From contig JABYQR010000100.1 of assembly GCA_022592445.1 (NCBI GenBank), forward strand, positions 1 through 64,000: DNA of 64,000 nt, written 5' to 3'. This document shows positions 10,456-20,997 of the stretch, one piece after another. The notes beneath the pieces are model-generated. The model was not told the DNA's origin and searched no databases. It worked only from the letters and a program-made list of their open reading frames with translations. The translations under genes and the position numbers were made by a program. Source of the DNA: Cytidiella melzeri. Lineage: Eukaryota; Basidiomycota; Agaricomycetes; Polyporales; Irpicaceae. Within the stretch, counting starts at the first letter, position 1; every line of letters begins with the position of its first letter.

Positions 10456-11422
10456 CTCCGATGTGTTTAAGAAAACTCTTTACTACACACACACGCGATA
10501 GTCGCGAGGGGGAGAGTAGACTAGTACAAGTACATAATACTCTACGATGGAGAACACAAAGAAAGAAGGAAAGAAAGAAAGAGCAGAAGGAGCAGTGGGT
10601 GGGGTAATGAAAGGTGGGAAAAGGAGTAGAAAGAAGAAGAAAAAACTTATCGACAAGGACGCGAATATTAAGGTATGTGCTGATGGTGGTGGTGGTGGTG
10701 ATTGTGGTGGTGGTGTGTATGAAACATGGTGAGATGGCGATGATGGCGCTGATGAGTAAAAACAAACGCCAAAGATAAAACGAAAAGAACTAGCGTGAAC
10801 AGTATAGTACGTGAGGCTGAACTGCAGAAGAAGAAACAAAAAGCAAAGAGTTCGCACGCGTTGCAGGTAGTATGGAATTCCGATTGCTGAATGCGAAACG
10901 AAGGCCGCCTGTGGTAAGTAAAGAGGTGTGGAGGGGCCCGTCTGAGCAAAATGTGCGGGCACACACAAGGGGAGGGGGAACTGCAAAGAAGTAGTTGGGC
11001 GGGCGGTGATGGGGGACGAAATTGTGGCAATGGGGATGCGACGATGCAGGACTTGGTGATAGAGGTGTCGGCTGCGACCGCCGGGACGTAATAAACGCGA
11101 GGCGAACACAACGTGCTCGTCCCATTACAATAATAATCTTGGGGAATGAGAGGCCAACGAGGGTGGTGATCAGGTTGTTGTATGTTCCAGTGAGATGCAG
11201 CAGCAGGCCAAAGAAGAGGGAAACTGGCCGAGCCAATCGCGGACCGAATATAGAGAGAATCGAATGCTATAAATACGTTGCGGAAAAAGATGGAGAATGC
11301 TGAAACGAGTGTGTGCAATGTGCATCCGGCGTTTGGGGTGAGGGGAAACGAGATGTGGGTTCGGAGCTTGCGATGTATTGGAGTGCTGCGATGGTGGGAC
11401 GTCCGACCGCTGAGAGAGAACG
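10456..11422. other. Gene-free stretch with GGT/GA-rich tracts
   Basis: A (GGT)n tract lies at about 10683-10720 and purine-rich runs at 10550-10645. The overlapping minus-strand frames (up to 252 codons) are opened by this bias and look non-coding (Pro/His/Ser-rich, no domain). Part is probably the 3' region of the kinase gene. Confidence 0.35.
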
Positions 11423-14400
11423 TCAAGAATCTTCTCCCGCTACGTCTTCCTCCGGTATCGTGAAAGACATCGGTGACAACGGCGGGTACTCGCCGTCCGC
11501 GACGGCCTCAAGCTGAGAAAATGGAGGCAACGAAGTCAACGAAGACAAGCTGATCGACGGCCTTTCAGAAACATTCGAATACGATGGCTACAGCGACAGA
11601 ACGCATCAATATCATGAACAAATCATACAACACAACGTTGACCACTCACAACCTGGAACATTGGATTGATGGCCGACTTTGGCGCAAGCCCCGGACTAGG
11701 AGGGCTACGCACGCCCCCAGTGGCAGTGGTATCATAAGGACTCGATGGACCAAGCTGGTATAGCCGCTGTGGAGGTGATGCAACAATCGGAGAAGAAAGC
11801 AGCTCGTCTTGCCTGCCATTATCCATCGTCGTTGAACTTGACATGTCCGATCGCGACCGCTGCCACGGTTTCGGAGAGGACAGCGACAGCATATGCATCG
11901 CCGGAGGTTGCGGGGAGCCTCCATCCGATACCGACGCAGTGTCGACAGAAGCACGAAGGTGGAAATCGTTGACCAGTTGTTGCTCCATCGATAAAGATGC
12001 CGACGACCGACCCGCCGACGTCGAAAACCTATCCGGGTTAGAATTGAGCGAATTCATAGACTGCATGCGCCCAACGCCATAAGGACCCGTCCGACCGACA
12101 CGCGTCGCAGGTCCTGGATCGCTGTCAATAGTCGCAAACGATATAACCGACGCCCGCCCAGGGTGGAGGTCCGACGACATCGAATGATCATCGTCATAGT
12201 CCCGTCTCCTTGCCTTCGCCAACCGTCCGTTCTCCCTGTGCCAATCATTCGCCCGCGATCCCGCAATCGTGTCCTTCGGGCTCGATATCACAGGCGACGC
12301 AGACGCGCCTTTGAAGCTCCCGCCAGCCGCGTTCACCGTCAACGAGCTCACACCGTGGCTCACCGCCTGCCTGATCGGACCCGTCGCCGCCGCCTGTTTC
12401 CCTTTGCTTCCCATCTGAACAGTGCCAATATGCGGTCCATCCAGCCACAGCGGATCGTGATTGATAGCGGCCTGAGCTAACCGTCTGTGATTCTTCATAA
12501 CCTGCCTCGCCTGCTCCCTCTGCATCTTCTCCGCACGCAAACGACGCTGTCTCTCCGCCTCCTTCTGAATCTCCTTCGCAACCCGCTCCTGTTCCTTTTT
12601 CCGCAGCTTGGGGTCCTCGATCTGTTGAACCTGAGGCGGCGCCCGAGCAAGGTCTGTTGTCGGAATAACCTCAGAGAACGATCGGCTGTCCGTGCTCCCA
12701 GAGTCTCTTCGCTTGAGCGAAACGACATGGTTCGCGACGCCGTTCTCCTGCACAGGCGGTAACGAGTTCTGATGCTTGTCACCGTGGCCGAACATACCCA
12801 GGCCCCACTTCGAGCTCTTCCGACCGAACAGCTTCGGGAACTTGTTGCCCTGAGCAGGTCCGACAGATGCCGCCGTGTCCTGGGGCGGCTCTGGTTCAAG
12901 CAGAGGCCGTGCTGGGTACTCTTGGGCCATGGGCGACTGTTGTATGTCCATAGGATGATGTTGAGCAGAGACGTAGGAAGACTGATCAGGGATCTCTATT
13001 TGAGGCGAGATATCCATCGGGTCCCAAACTTGCTGTTGCTGAAGCCGCGCCTGCTGCTGAGCCCATCCGTGAACACGATCATCTGGGTAGCGACCACCAG
13101 GACCGAATGATGCTCGGTGAGATTCATTGTGTGCGATATCTGATGAACGGGGTGAATAGAGGTCGCTTGAGTATTCCGAAGTTTGTGATGTCGAAACACT
13201 GCGCGTACGAGAATGCACCGAGGCAAAGCCAGAGTCGTAGAAGGATGATCGGTGTGATGAAGTGACGTCCGGTAGTATTGGCGGAGGCAGATGGATACTG
13301 GGAGGGTGCATCTTCGGGATGCCATCTGGATGCGAGTGCGATGGAGGCACATTCCGAGGAGCGATAGAAGGAAGAGAAGTGTTTGAGCCGTGAACGTTGT
13401 GGCCGACACCGCCTTTGCGAGCCTCTGCCCTGCATGCTTCTGCTACAGCATTTCTCGGTGCAGTTTGTGTAGGAGGCCCTGGTGGATGGTTGATATGTCC
13501 AGTCTGGAGCAAGTACGGATGCTGGACACATTGCAAGCTGGTGAGGCGGAGACTGGGGTCGTACTTGAGCAGATCAACGATGCAGTCGACGAGTTCAAGC
13601 GGGACATTGCGATCGAACATGTCGTACATATTCCGCGGTCGCATCTATGTTTGGATCTTAGCCACGCATACACTAACCCTAACAGACGTTGACGCACCTG
13701 CTGAAACGCGAATCCGACATTCCTCGCCATGCGGACACCTCGAGGCCACTTGCCGCCACCGACAAGCCTTCCTCTGCTGTCCAAACCATAGTCCTCCACG
13801 GGGTCTCCTAATATCTCACAGATTCTCGCCACCTGATCGATCTCGCTCTGTCCCGGAAATAAAGGCCGCAGATTGACAAGCTCGGCCATGATCGTCCCCA
13901 GAGCCCACATGTCCACAGGGTTTGAGTAATCTCGACTCTTGAGTAAGACTTCTGGCGCACGATACCAACGCGTCGAAACGTATTCTGTGTAAGGAGGTAG
14001 ACTGTTCGTCTCCCTGGCCAGACCAAAGTCTGCTAGCTTGATGATCACCACTACGTCACGCTCTGTGGGTGCATCCGGTGGTGCATCGCGCGCTACACTC
14101 CGATAGTCGTACAATCCTGTGGTGGTGACCAGAAGGTTCTCTGGCTTCATGTCGCGATGAAAGTACCCTGCGACGTGGATATGATGCAAGCCTTCGACGA
14201 CTTGACGAAAGATGGAGGAGACAAGACCGCCAGCGAGAGGTTTGCCTTTGCGTGTCTTGATGAGCTGGTAAAGGTTGCCCTCCATCGACTCGAACACAAA
14301 GTAGAGTTCCTTCGTGTCAGGTAGAAGGAAAAAATCATACAACGGGATAATGTTGGGATGATATGGTATTGCACGGAGAGACTGAAAATTGAAGAGTCAG

Positions 14401-14999
14401 GCTGAGCTTGCTCACTGAGCAATTAGACCATGGCAGACGTACCTCGAGTTCCTTGAGCCTCTTGCATTCGTCCCATCCACCTTCCCATCTCCTCTTCATT
14501 CTCTTCACGGCGACGAGTCGCTTCCCCGCATACTCGGGTCGTGCGCCCGCGCCGCACTGCATAGGCGAGAGCGGTGTATTGGGCGGTAACGTCCCATGCC
14601 AATCACAAAGCCAGACCGTACCAAAGGATCCATCACCGACGACCTTGAGAGGCGTGTACGAGCGGGTAGAACCTGCGTGAGAAACAGTGAAAGGGGTGGA
14701 GAGAGGAATGATTTTGTACGTGAGAGGAGGCAATGTGATATCAGACGAAATTACTTACTGCTCTCGGCACCACCGACGACCAACTCGTCATCCTGCACTG
14801 TGACGGAGGGTATGCCGACGACCGTGACGGGCTCCTTGTGAGACTGCTGCGGGGCATTGCGATGCTGTGCAGGTTGCTGATGGTGGTTCTGGGAGGGGCC
14901 AATCTGTTGGTTGTTTTGCGGCAGAGGATGGTGTTGTCCGTTTGGGACGTAATTTGAGTAGGCGTCCTGATGTAGCTGGGGGCCATGGGTTGCTTGCAT
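11423..14999 (-). CDS. IME2/CRK1-like: Ime2/Crk1-type RCK-family protein kinase
   Basis: Serine/threonine kinase of the RCK/MAK/Ime2 branch, which links nutrient and mating signals to meiosis and morphogenesis in fungi. Five exons: 14999-14759, 14672-14443, 14381-13698, 13644-11650, 11587-11423; all phases close (1104 aa). Seen: Gly loop GDGSFGTVW (about residue 95), VAVKRM lysine, catalytic HRDMKPEN (about 232), DFG, and the MAPK-like TEY activation motif (about 289) before RWYRAPE. The long C-terminal tail is Ser/Pro/Gln-rich with a charged coiled segment (KKEQERVAKEIQKEAERQR). The last exon, behind a GTGAGT donor at 11649, adds a tail containing LPPFSQLEAVADGEYPPLSP instead of the early stop at 11623. 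The start is uncertain: ATG at 15089 is in frame upstream. It diverges from the flavin-protein gene over 1.1 kb. Confidence 0.9.
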
Positions 15000-16114
15000 G
15001 ATACTGTTCTGCGTCGCATTGCCCAAGGGTGGTGGAGAGATTAAGAGCGACAGCTTTACAAGAGCATGCACGGGGGAGTTGTAGGGCAAAGGGAGGGTCG
15101 GACGACGGTGGACGTGAGGTAGAGAGGTGGTGAGGGCGGTGTGAGAGACGGTGGGCGATGGCAGGGAAAATAATAGCTTCCGCCGTGGAGGATGTAGGAA
15201 AGAGAAGAGGAAGAGTGTTCGAAGACGAGCGGCAACCCTTGCTTAGGGACGTTCAGCGACAGCGTCCAATATCCCGATCGACCGTCCATTAGGCGCCGAC
15301 AGGCAAAATATTATAACAAGTAATATATATTTTACTGGTTGCAGTTGTGGACACTGGATGTACAGAGTGCGCACAGCACAGCTCAAACATTGGTCCCTCT
15401 TGTCTCCATAAGGCATGGATCCGATGAGACTGAACGACATCTTTTCTTCCCATCCATCGCCAAGTTCCCATGCGGGAGGCTGCATGCAGTTCTCATTCTA
15501 GATTATTGGCCGCCGGCCGGGCGACGACGCTGTTCATGGTGGCTCTCGACAGGGTCTCCAAGCTGGCTGTGGTGACCCATCGATGTCGATGAACACAGCG
15601 GGCGCATTTGTGGGCAGTCAGCAGAGTGGAACACAGTGGGAAGCCGGCAGAATAGACATTCGTCTCGTGACAGCGAGATGCGACACCAGCGGAACTCGCT
15701 CATCTCCCATCACATCCGTCTCGGCTATGCGTTTCCACTAGTTACTTGCTTAGCACCTTCTTGCTTGTAGCTTGTAGTCACGCATATGCATTGCTCGTGC
15801 AGCACAACTCTGCTGTGGCTGACTATGTAGTCGGCGTACTACTCGACGTCGACGACAACTCTTGCGGCAGTGTATGCCTGGAATTTCGTGTGGTTCTGTA
15901 AATCTGACAGGTGAATGTTTCTGTCCGCCTCCATCAATTGATTTCAAGCTACAAGCTGGGTGCCCAGAACGGCACATCATTCCCGCAAGATTGGCGACCC
16001 GTTCCGTCGGCGGCCGTTCCGCCATATTCAAGATCAAACCAAGTATTACAAAATACAAAGTTGTGACAGTGACTCGAAACAAAACACACAACTCATACGC
16101 TATACTACGCGACG
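15000..16114. promoter_or_regulatory. Divergent intergenic region of kinase and flavin-protein genes
   Basis: 1.1 kb between two diverging starts must hold both promoters. No TATA-like box or repeat stands out. A short Cys-rich frame at 15703-15503 (minus) is not supported by splice signals or a domain. The stretch at 15045-15250 would be the kinase 5' leader if translation begins at 14999. Confidence 0.4.
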
Positions 16115-17015
16115 ATGTCTGAAGATGCGTTCCAGCCTACGAGCTCAAACGCACCCAACGCAGTCCATCGACTGAAGGATCGTGCACGCTACGATGAAGA
16201 AACTGTGTACGGGATCCTCGACAGCGGTCTGGTGGCCCACGTCGCGTTCTCTACTCCCAAAGACTTTGACGACCCTACAGCCGAGGACGAGTGGCCCACC
16301 GTGATCCCCATGGCATACGGAAGGATCGACAACGAAATCTACCTCCACGGACATCTTGCCTCGAGACTGTTGTGAGTCCATTCATCTGGAACATGCGAAT
16401 CTCAAGCTAAATGCTCTTGTTATCAGGAAAGCACTGTCGGAAAACGGTGCAAGAGCATGTATCACCGTGACACACATCGACGGACTAGTGCTCGCACTGA
16501 CACCCTTCCATAACTCGTGCGTGTTTCGCTCCGACCGTAGATCATGCAGCCGGTACCGATCTATTATGGATGCGCAGGATGAACTATCGCAGCGTCGTCG
16601 CCTTCGGACATGTGCGTTTCATTCTTCTTCACTCCCGCACGTGACTATAACCCACTTACATATGCAGGCCCGCCTCATCCCAGACTCTGACAGCGAGCGC
16701 AAGATAGCCGCACTGACCGCAGTCACCAACCAACCGTTCCGCGCAGCCTCTGGCGACCGCTGGACCGACGCACGGCCGCCTTCGGAAGTAGACTACAAGT
16801 CTACGAGGGTCGTCGCGGTCCCCATCGAGATGGCCAGCGCAAAGGTCCGTGCTGGTCCTCCCAAAGACGAGAAGAAGGATACGGAGAACGAGGAGGTGGT
16901 TGGGCGATACTGGACGGGGGTCATCACGACGAAGCACGGGTTCGACAAGGCTGATCCTGGCCCCTATAACCGCGCCGTTGAGCCGCCACAGTATATCAAG
17001 CAGCTTCTGTTATAA
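16115..17015 (+). CDS. Pyridoxamine 5'-phosphate oxidase-like flavin-nucleotide-binding protein
   Basis: Split beta-barrel FMN-binding protein of the pyridoxamine-phosphate-oxidase-like (NimA-type) family; the substrate is unknown. Exons 16115-16371, 16427-16516, 16578-16611 and 16668-17015 join in phase to 242 aa. The N-terminal signature RARYDEETVYGILDSG, the GYR-equivalent strand VIPMAYGRIDNEIYLHGH and, across introns two and three, the HNSMNYRSVVAFGHARL motif are typical. The third exon is only 34 nt. The C-terminal half carries the GYWTGVI-like strand (GRYWTGVI) seen in this family. It overlaps no neighbour and converges on the PRPP synthetase gene, with 282 bp between stops. It is more likely a redox or antioxidant flavoprotein than vitamin B6 synthesis proper; that is inference. 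Confidence 0.88.
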
Positions 17016-17297
17016 CACACACACAACTGTATTCTTTACTTTTCCTCCGAGTCTTCGGAGATATCGTGCTTCCATACCATGCTCGTGCACAGCATCCAGA
17101 TCGCTCACACGGTACATGCCACAGCCCAGACTGTCGAAGCATGATCCACTGTCGCCTTGCACAATCGTTCACCCGAGTACTGACATTTCCTCTAAAATCA
17201 TAACCGGAAAAAATAAGTAGGTAAATATACATGTGTTATGTGAGCACGACTAGAGCTAGTAATCCATTTCACCTCTGCTGTCCTCCAACTCTCCCAC

Positions 17298-18627
17298 TTA
17301 AAACGGCACCTCGTTGAACAGCTTCGATATGCTCTCGCCGTTGTGGCTCCGCCTGATAACCTCAGCCAACACGTTCCCAATATCGATGACCTCAATTTTC
17401 GGACACTGCGCAATGTTCGCATCCTGCGGCAACGTATTCGTCACCACCAGCTTCTCCAGCGTGCTCTCCGACACAGCTTTCAGTGCGTTGCCACTCAAAA
17501 TCCCGTGCGTCACGAGTCCCAAGATCCTCGTCGCACCCGCCTCCGCGAGATGCGACGCCGCGAGGCAGAGCGTGCCACAGGTGTCCGCCATGTCGTCTAC
17601 GAGAATCGCAACCTTGTCCTTGACGTGTCCCACGAGGATCATCCGCGACACTTCGTTGGCTTTTTTACGTTCCTTGTGGAACAGCGCAAAATCCACCCCA
17701 AGGCGGTCCGCTATCGAAGTCGCTCTAATCAGAACGGATCAGCCATCAGTAAAGACGACGAGAGTCAGAGCACGTACCGCTTCGCCCCTCCTGCATCTGG
17801 CGAGACAATCACGACATTGTCCAGAGCAAAGTTGTTGCGAATGTATTGAATGACGGAGGGTTCCGCGTATAGCTTTGACGTCATATCACATGCACGCATG
17901 TGGGTCAACTTTGCAAGAAAGAAAGAAAAATGCACAGAGACTCACGCTGCGGGGCGAAACAACTCTGCGTAAGTATGACACCGTTGCAGCAGTGACAATT
18001 AATGCTCACTTGTCTACAGGGACGTCAAAGAACCCTTGTATCTGGGATGCGTGCAAGTCCATCGTCTACAAAGAACGAACGTTGGTTCCCCGAACGAATA
18101 AGAAGCTGGTAACATGAACGCACGATGACATGATCACATCCCGACTTCTGCAACATGTTCGCAACCAACTTCGCGGTGATCGGAGCCCGACTCTTGTCTT
18201 TCTTGTCCTGACGAGCGTACGGAAAGAGAGGCACGACGGCCGTGATACGCTTCGCGCTCGCGATTTTGCAGGCGTGCACCATGATGCACATCTCCATGAG
18301 TGACGTGTTGATGTCGCCTCCGCCGGTGTTGATGATGTACACGTCGTCCTCGCGCACAGACTCGATGATGCGGACGTGGCTCTCGCCGATTCCGCTCTTG
18401 AGCACCTCGGCACGGCCGAGTGGGAGCCCAAGTCTGGTGAGTGCGTGTAAAGTGAGTGAAGGGACACAAGACCCCACCGTCAGGGGGATGACGCACCGAC
18501 GAGCGATGATTTCTGCGAGCTCAGGGTGGCTCGTACCTGCACCCGTCAGCGAACAGACTCTGTACCAAAATTCATCGATGCTGAGCTACTCACCAGAGAA
18601 GACCTTGATTCCGTTACCAGTGAACAT
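17298..18627 (-). CDS. PRS: Ribose-phosphate pyrophosphokinase (PRPP synthetase)
   Basis: Makes 5-phosphoribosyl-1-pyrophosphate from ribose 5-phosphate and ATP for purine, pyrimidine, NAD and amino-acid synthesis. Exons: 18627-18594, 18536-18497, 18433-18124, 18065-18010, 17946 (one nucleotide, see findings), 17872-17778, 17724-17298. They join to 320 aa, the usual length of the enzyme. Seen: [19 protein letters not shown] (ATP-binding loop), [27 protein letters not shown] and the PRPP loop [10 protein letters not shown]. Joining the exons around 18010 and 17872 directly breaks the frame, so an additional exon of length 1 modulo 3 must lie between. A 19-nt alternative (17964-17946) would insert six residues into a conserved site. 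Confidence 0.93.
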
Positions 18628-19462
18628 GTTGCAGACAGCCCATGAAAAATGAAAGAAATAAAGATAGAGAGCCAAAAAAGAAAGAAGAAGAAGAAGAGGA
18701 AGAGGAAAAGGGAGGTCGCGGTCGAAACCTGCGTATTTTTTCTTCCACACATCATCACCTGTTTTCGCGCCAACGAAATTATGGGCGTCTGATTGCGAGG
18801 CTCCTGTCGTTGATATCTAATCCGGGCATCCGCGGTGTGTGCATCTCGTTATGGCAGGTGTTCAAGGTTGTTCCAGTGCAAACCTCCACCATCTCCGCAT
18901 CGTCTCCCTTTCCCCAACAACCTGCCGTGGTTGAACATGTCGAGCTGCGCGAACATCATGACGTTGTGAGCTGACAACTGATCCAGAGTCACCGCGAATG
19001 TAGACAACTTCGAGCGACCTTTCGAGAGTTTTCAACATCTTCACATTCAAGTTCATGTTTTCGACAAGTAAGCTACACAGTATATATGGGGACTCGCTTT
19101 TCTTATACGGAAACTTGACCTGTCATAATAACGTTCTGACTAACCGTGACATCGACCTCGACTCTGAGTGCTGCGGCTTGCACGTTTTACTACTAGACTT
19201 TGAACTGAGCCTCCACGAAGGCCTCGAAGGCTCGCAGCAAGGTAATACCAGGTACATCCCAACTCTCATGACATTTTATACAAGTGCTGATAGTGACTCG
19301 CATTCTATACTATTCTAGGCCGGTGAGGCAGTGTTACTACAATGGTGAACTTCTACTCACTCCGTGTTTTATCCTCTCGCCCAATTTGCTCTGTCAACAC
19401 TCGTACTGCAGCAGCCACTGGCAGAGAACCTCAGCTGCCGCTGCCTACCTACCTACAGCTGC

Positions 19463-19713
19463 TGGCCGTCTCAAGAAGCTTTCGCAGTTCTGAAAAAGCC
19501 AGCTGTCTCAGCGTTTAATCTCTCCGAATTAGTCGCGGCACTGGCAGCATGTTATCCTCCATCTTCCAGTGCGCCCTCCGATGGCAACTCTGGCCGTCTC
19601 AAGAAGCTTTCGTAGCTTTAAAAAAGCCAGCTGTCTCAGCCTTTAATCTCTCCGAAGTTAGTCGCGGCAGCATGTTATCCTCCATCTTCCAGTGCGCCCT
19701 CCGATGGCAACTG
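19463..19713 (+). repeat. Direct repeat, two units of about 125 bp
   Basis: TGGCCGTCTCAAGAAGCTTT begins at 19463 and again at 19591. The units stay alike for their whole length, with small indels (GAATTAGT versus GAAGTTAGT; loss of five bases after CGCGGCA). Each contains a short in-frame segment rich in Ser/Ala/Pro, but the copies are in different frames, so this is probably not protein-level duplication. Confidence 0.75.
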
Positions 19714-20496
19714 CACCAACGAGGCTCGACGCGGGCTTAAGTTGTCGTACATCTCAGGTAGAAATGAACGACGAGGTTGTCTCCCTGGAGGGCTGCTGAC
19801 ACTGAAGATATCTGTCAGTGAGTACTAAAACTAGTACCCTCACCTAATCCGTCTCGTGTCTGCAGTGACCTAGACCTCAAATGGTATCGAGCATGTCACA
19901 AATGTCGGACCCAGACTCCCCTTGCATGGCGCGAATCACTCGTTCATGCTGTGTTTGGGTGAGAATACCAGTGGGTCGACGGTGCGCATTCAGAGGATAT
20001 CGTTGCTGCGCGAGAGCATGTGAAGCAATGTACGCGATTGCTGGAGAAGTTCAAGGCACCTGACTCGGGGTCTCATTTCAAACGAGGTGAGTTGCCAGTG
20101 TGTGTGATATTACTGCTTTGGTTCATATTGAGACAAGCTGCTCTCCATCAAGGAAGAAATACGAACCTCTCGATGTCTTCGTTGTCATTCAGGGCGTAGG
20201 CTCAGACAAGTGGGACGCAAACTTGATTTGCCGAGTGTGAGTAATCACAAAGCTTTCCGCTGATGTACAACTACGTTTTTCGCGCTCGTATGACAAAACC
20301 CGGTGATAGTGGCGATTCATATGTGCATTTGTGTGTGCGTGTCAGACTTCAAACGAGCTGAACCTCTTGAAGACTCTACAGTAAAAGACAAGCGTCACAA
20401 ACGACATCGAATCATCATTGGTAGGCTACAGAACTGATTACACTTTGAGGTGTGTGTTATGTGTTATGTGGGAACGAGGATACGATGTAAAAGAAT

Positions 20497-20556
20497 GTGA
20501 GGAGGGGGAGGGAGGAGGGGAGGGAGGAGGGGAGGGAGGAGGGGGAGGGAAGGTGC
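20497..20556 (+). repeat. G-rich polypurine tract
   Basis: Imperfect repeats of GGAGGGGAGGGA run for about 60 bp on the plus strand, a pattern that could form a G-quadruplex or triplex. It lies about 450 bp beyond the DCP2 stop, so that transcript, if it reads this far, would carry the C-rich strand. Confidence 0.6.
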
Positions 20557-20997
20557 AGATACCAACAAGTCACTGGTATGTATCGAGAAAGACTAGGATC
20601 AGAACCGCGGATGGCTGTCTCAGCGGCGTAACGAGAAAGGAAGATAGATGCCAACGAGAACGCGGGGAAAGAAACATCGTGGCAAAAGAGAGGACGTCGT
20701 GTGAATCGTAAAAAAAGAAGCGGAGGTGTAGAACGGAGAAGGAAGAGTGGAACACGTCAAGCAAGTGTTTGGAGAGACGATTGCTGACTCCTGCATAGAA
20801 CAATGAAGCAGGGTGTAGACGACTAGACAAACGAGCCGAGTAGGGAAGAGAATGGGTAGGAAGATACAAGACAATCGAGCGAGGCGCTTTGAAGGCGAGG
20901 AAGCCCACAACCAAAGAATATCTGAAGAGACCAAAGCGAGTCATGCTACAGGGAGAGGTGCCAACATACTGTAATAAATGACGGAGGTAGACGAATA

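Larger units (their letters stand above)
18628..20997. other. 2.4 kb without a recognised gene
   Basis: Holds the PRPP synthetase promoter, an A/G-rich run (18640-18715), the 128-bp direct repeat at 19463-19713 and a G-rich purine tract at about 20497-20556. Several GT...AG pairs and short frames on the plus strand (18880-19060, 19860-20240) resemble a decayed gene, but stops interrupt every assembly I tried and no family is recognisable. Confidence 0.35.

Noticed and set aside
10483..11426. Minus-strand frames of 108-252 codons downstream of the kinase
   Set aside because: His/Pro/Ser-rich translation of a GGT/GA-rich tract; no conservation-like pattern. The 11423-11587 part is instead the kinase's last exon in another frame.
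15503..15703. Cys/His-containing 66-codon minus-strand frame
   Set aside because: Too short, lies in the divergent promoter of two genes, spacing of Cys and His does not match a zinc-finger class.
18642..18974. 110-codon plus-strand frame at the start of PRS
   Set aside because: Antisense to the PRPP synthetase leader, with a Lys/Glu run caused by an A/G tract.
19881..20240. Possible Cys-rich exon series on the plus strand
   Set aside because: Stops occur in each assembly and no family is recognisable; recorded only as possible decayed sequence.
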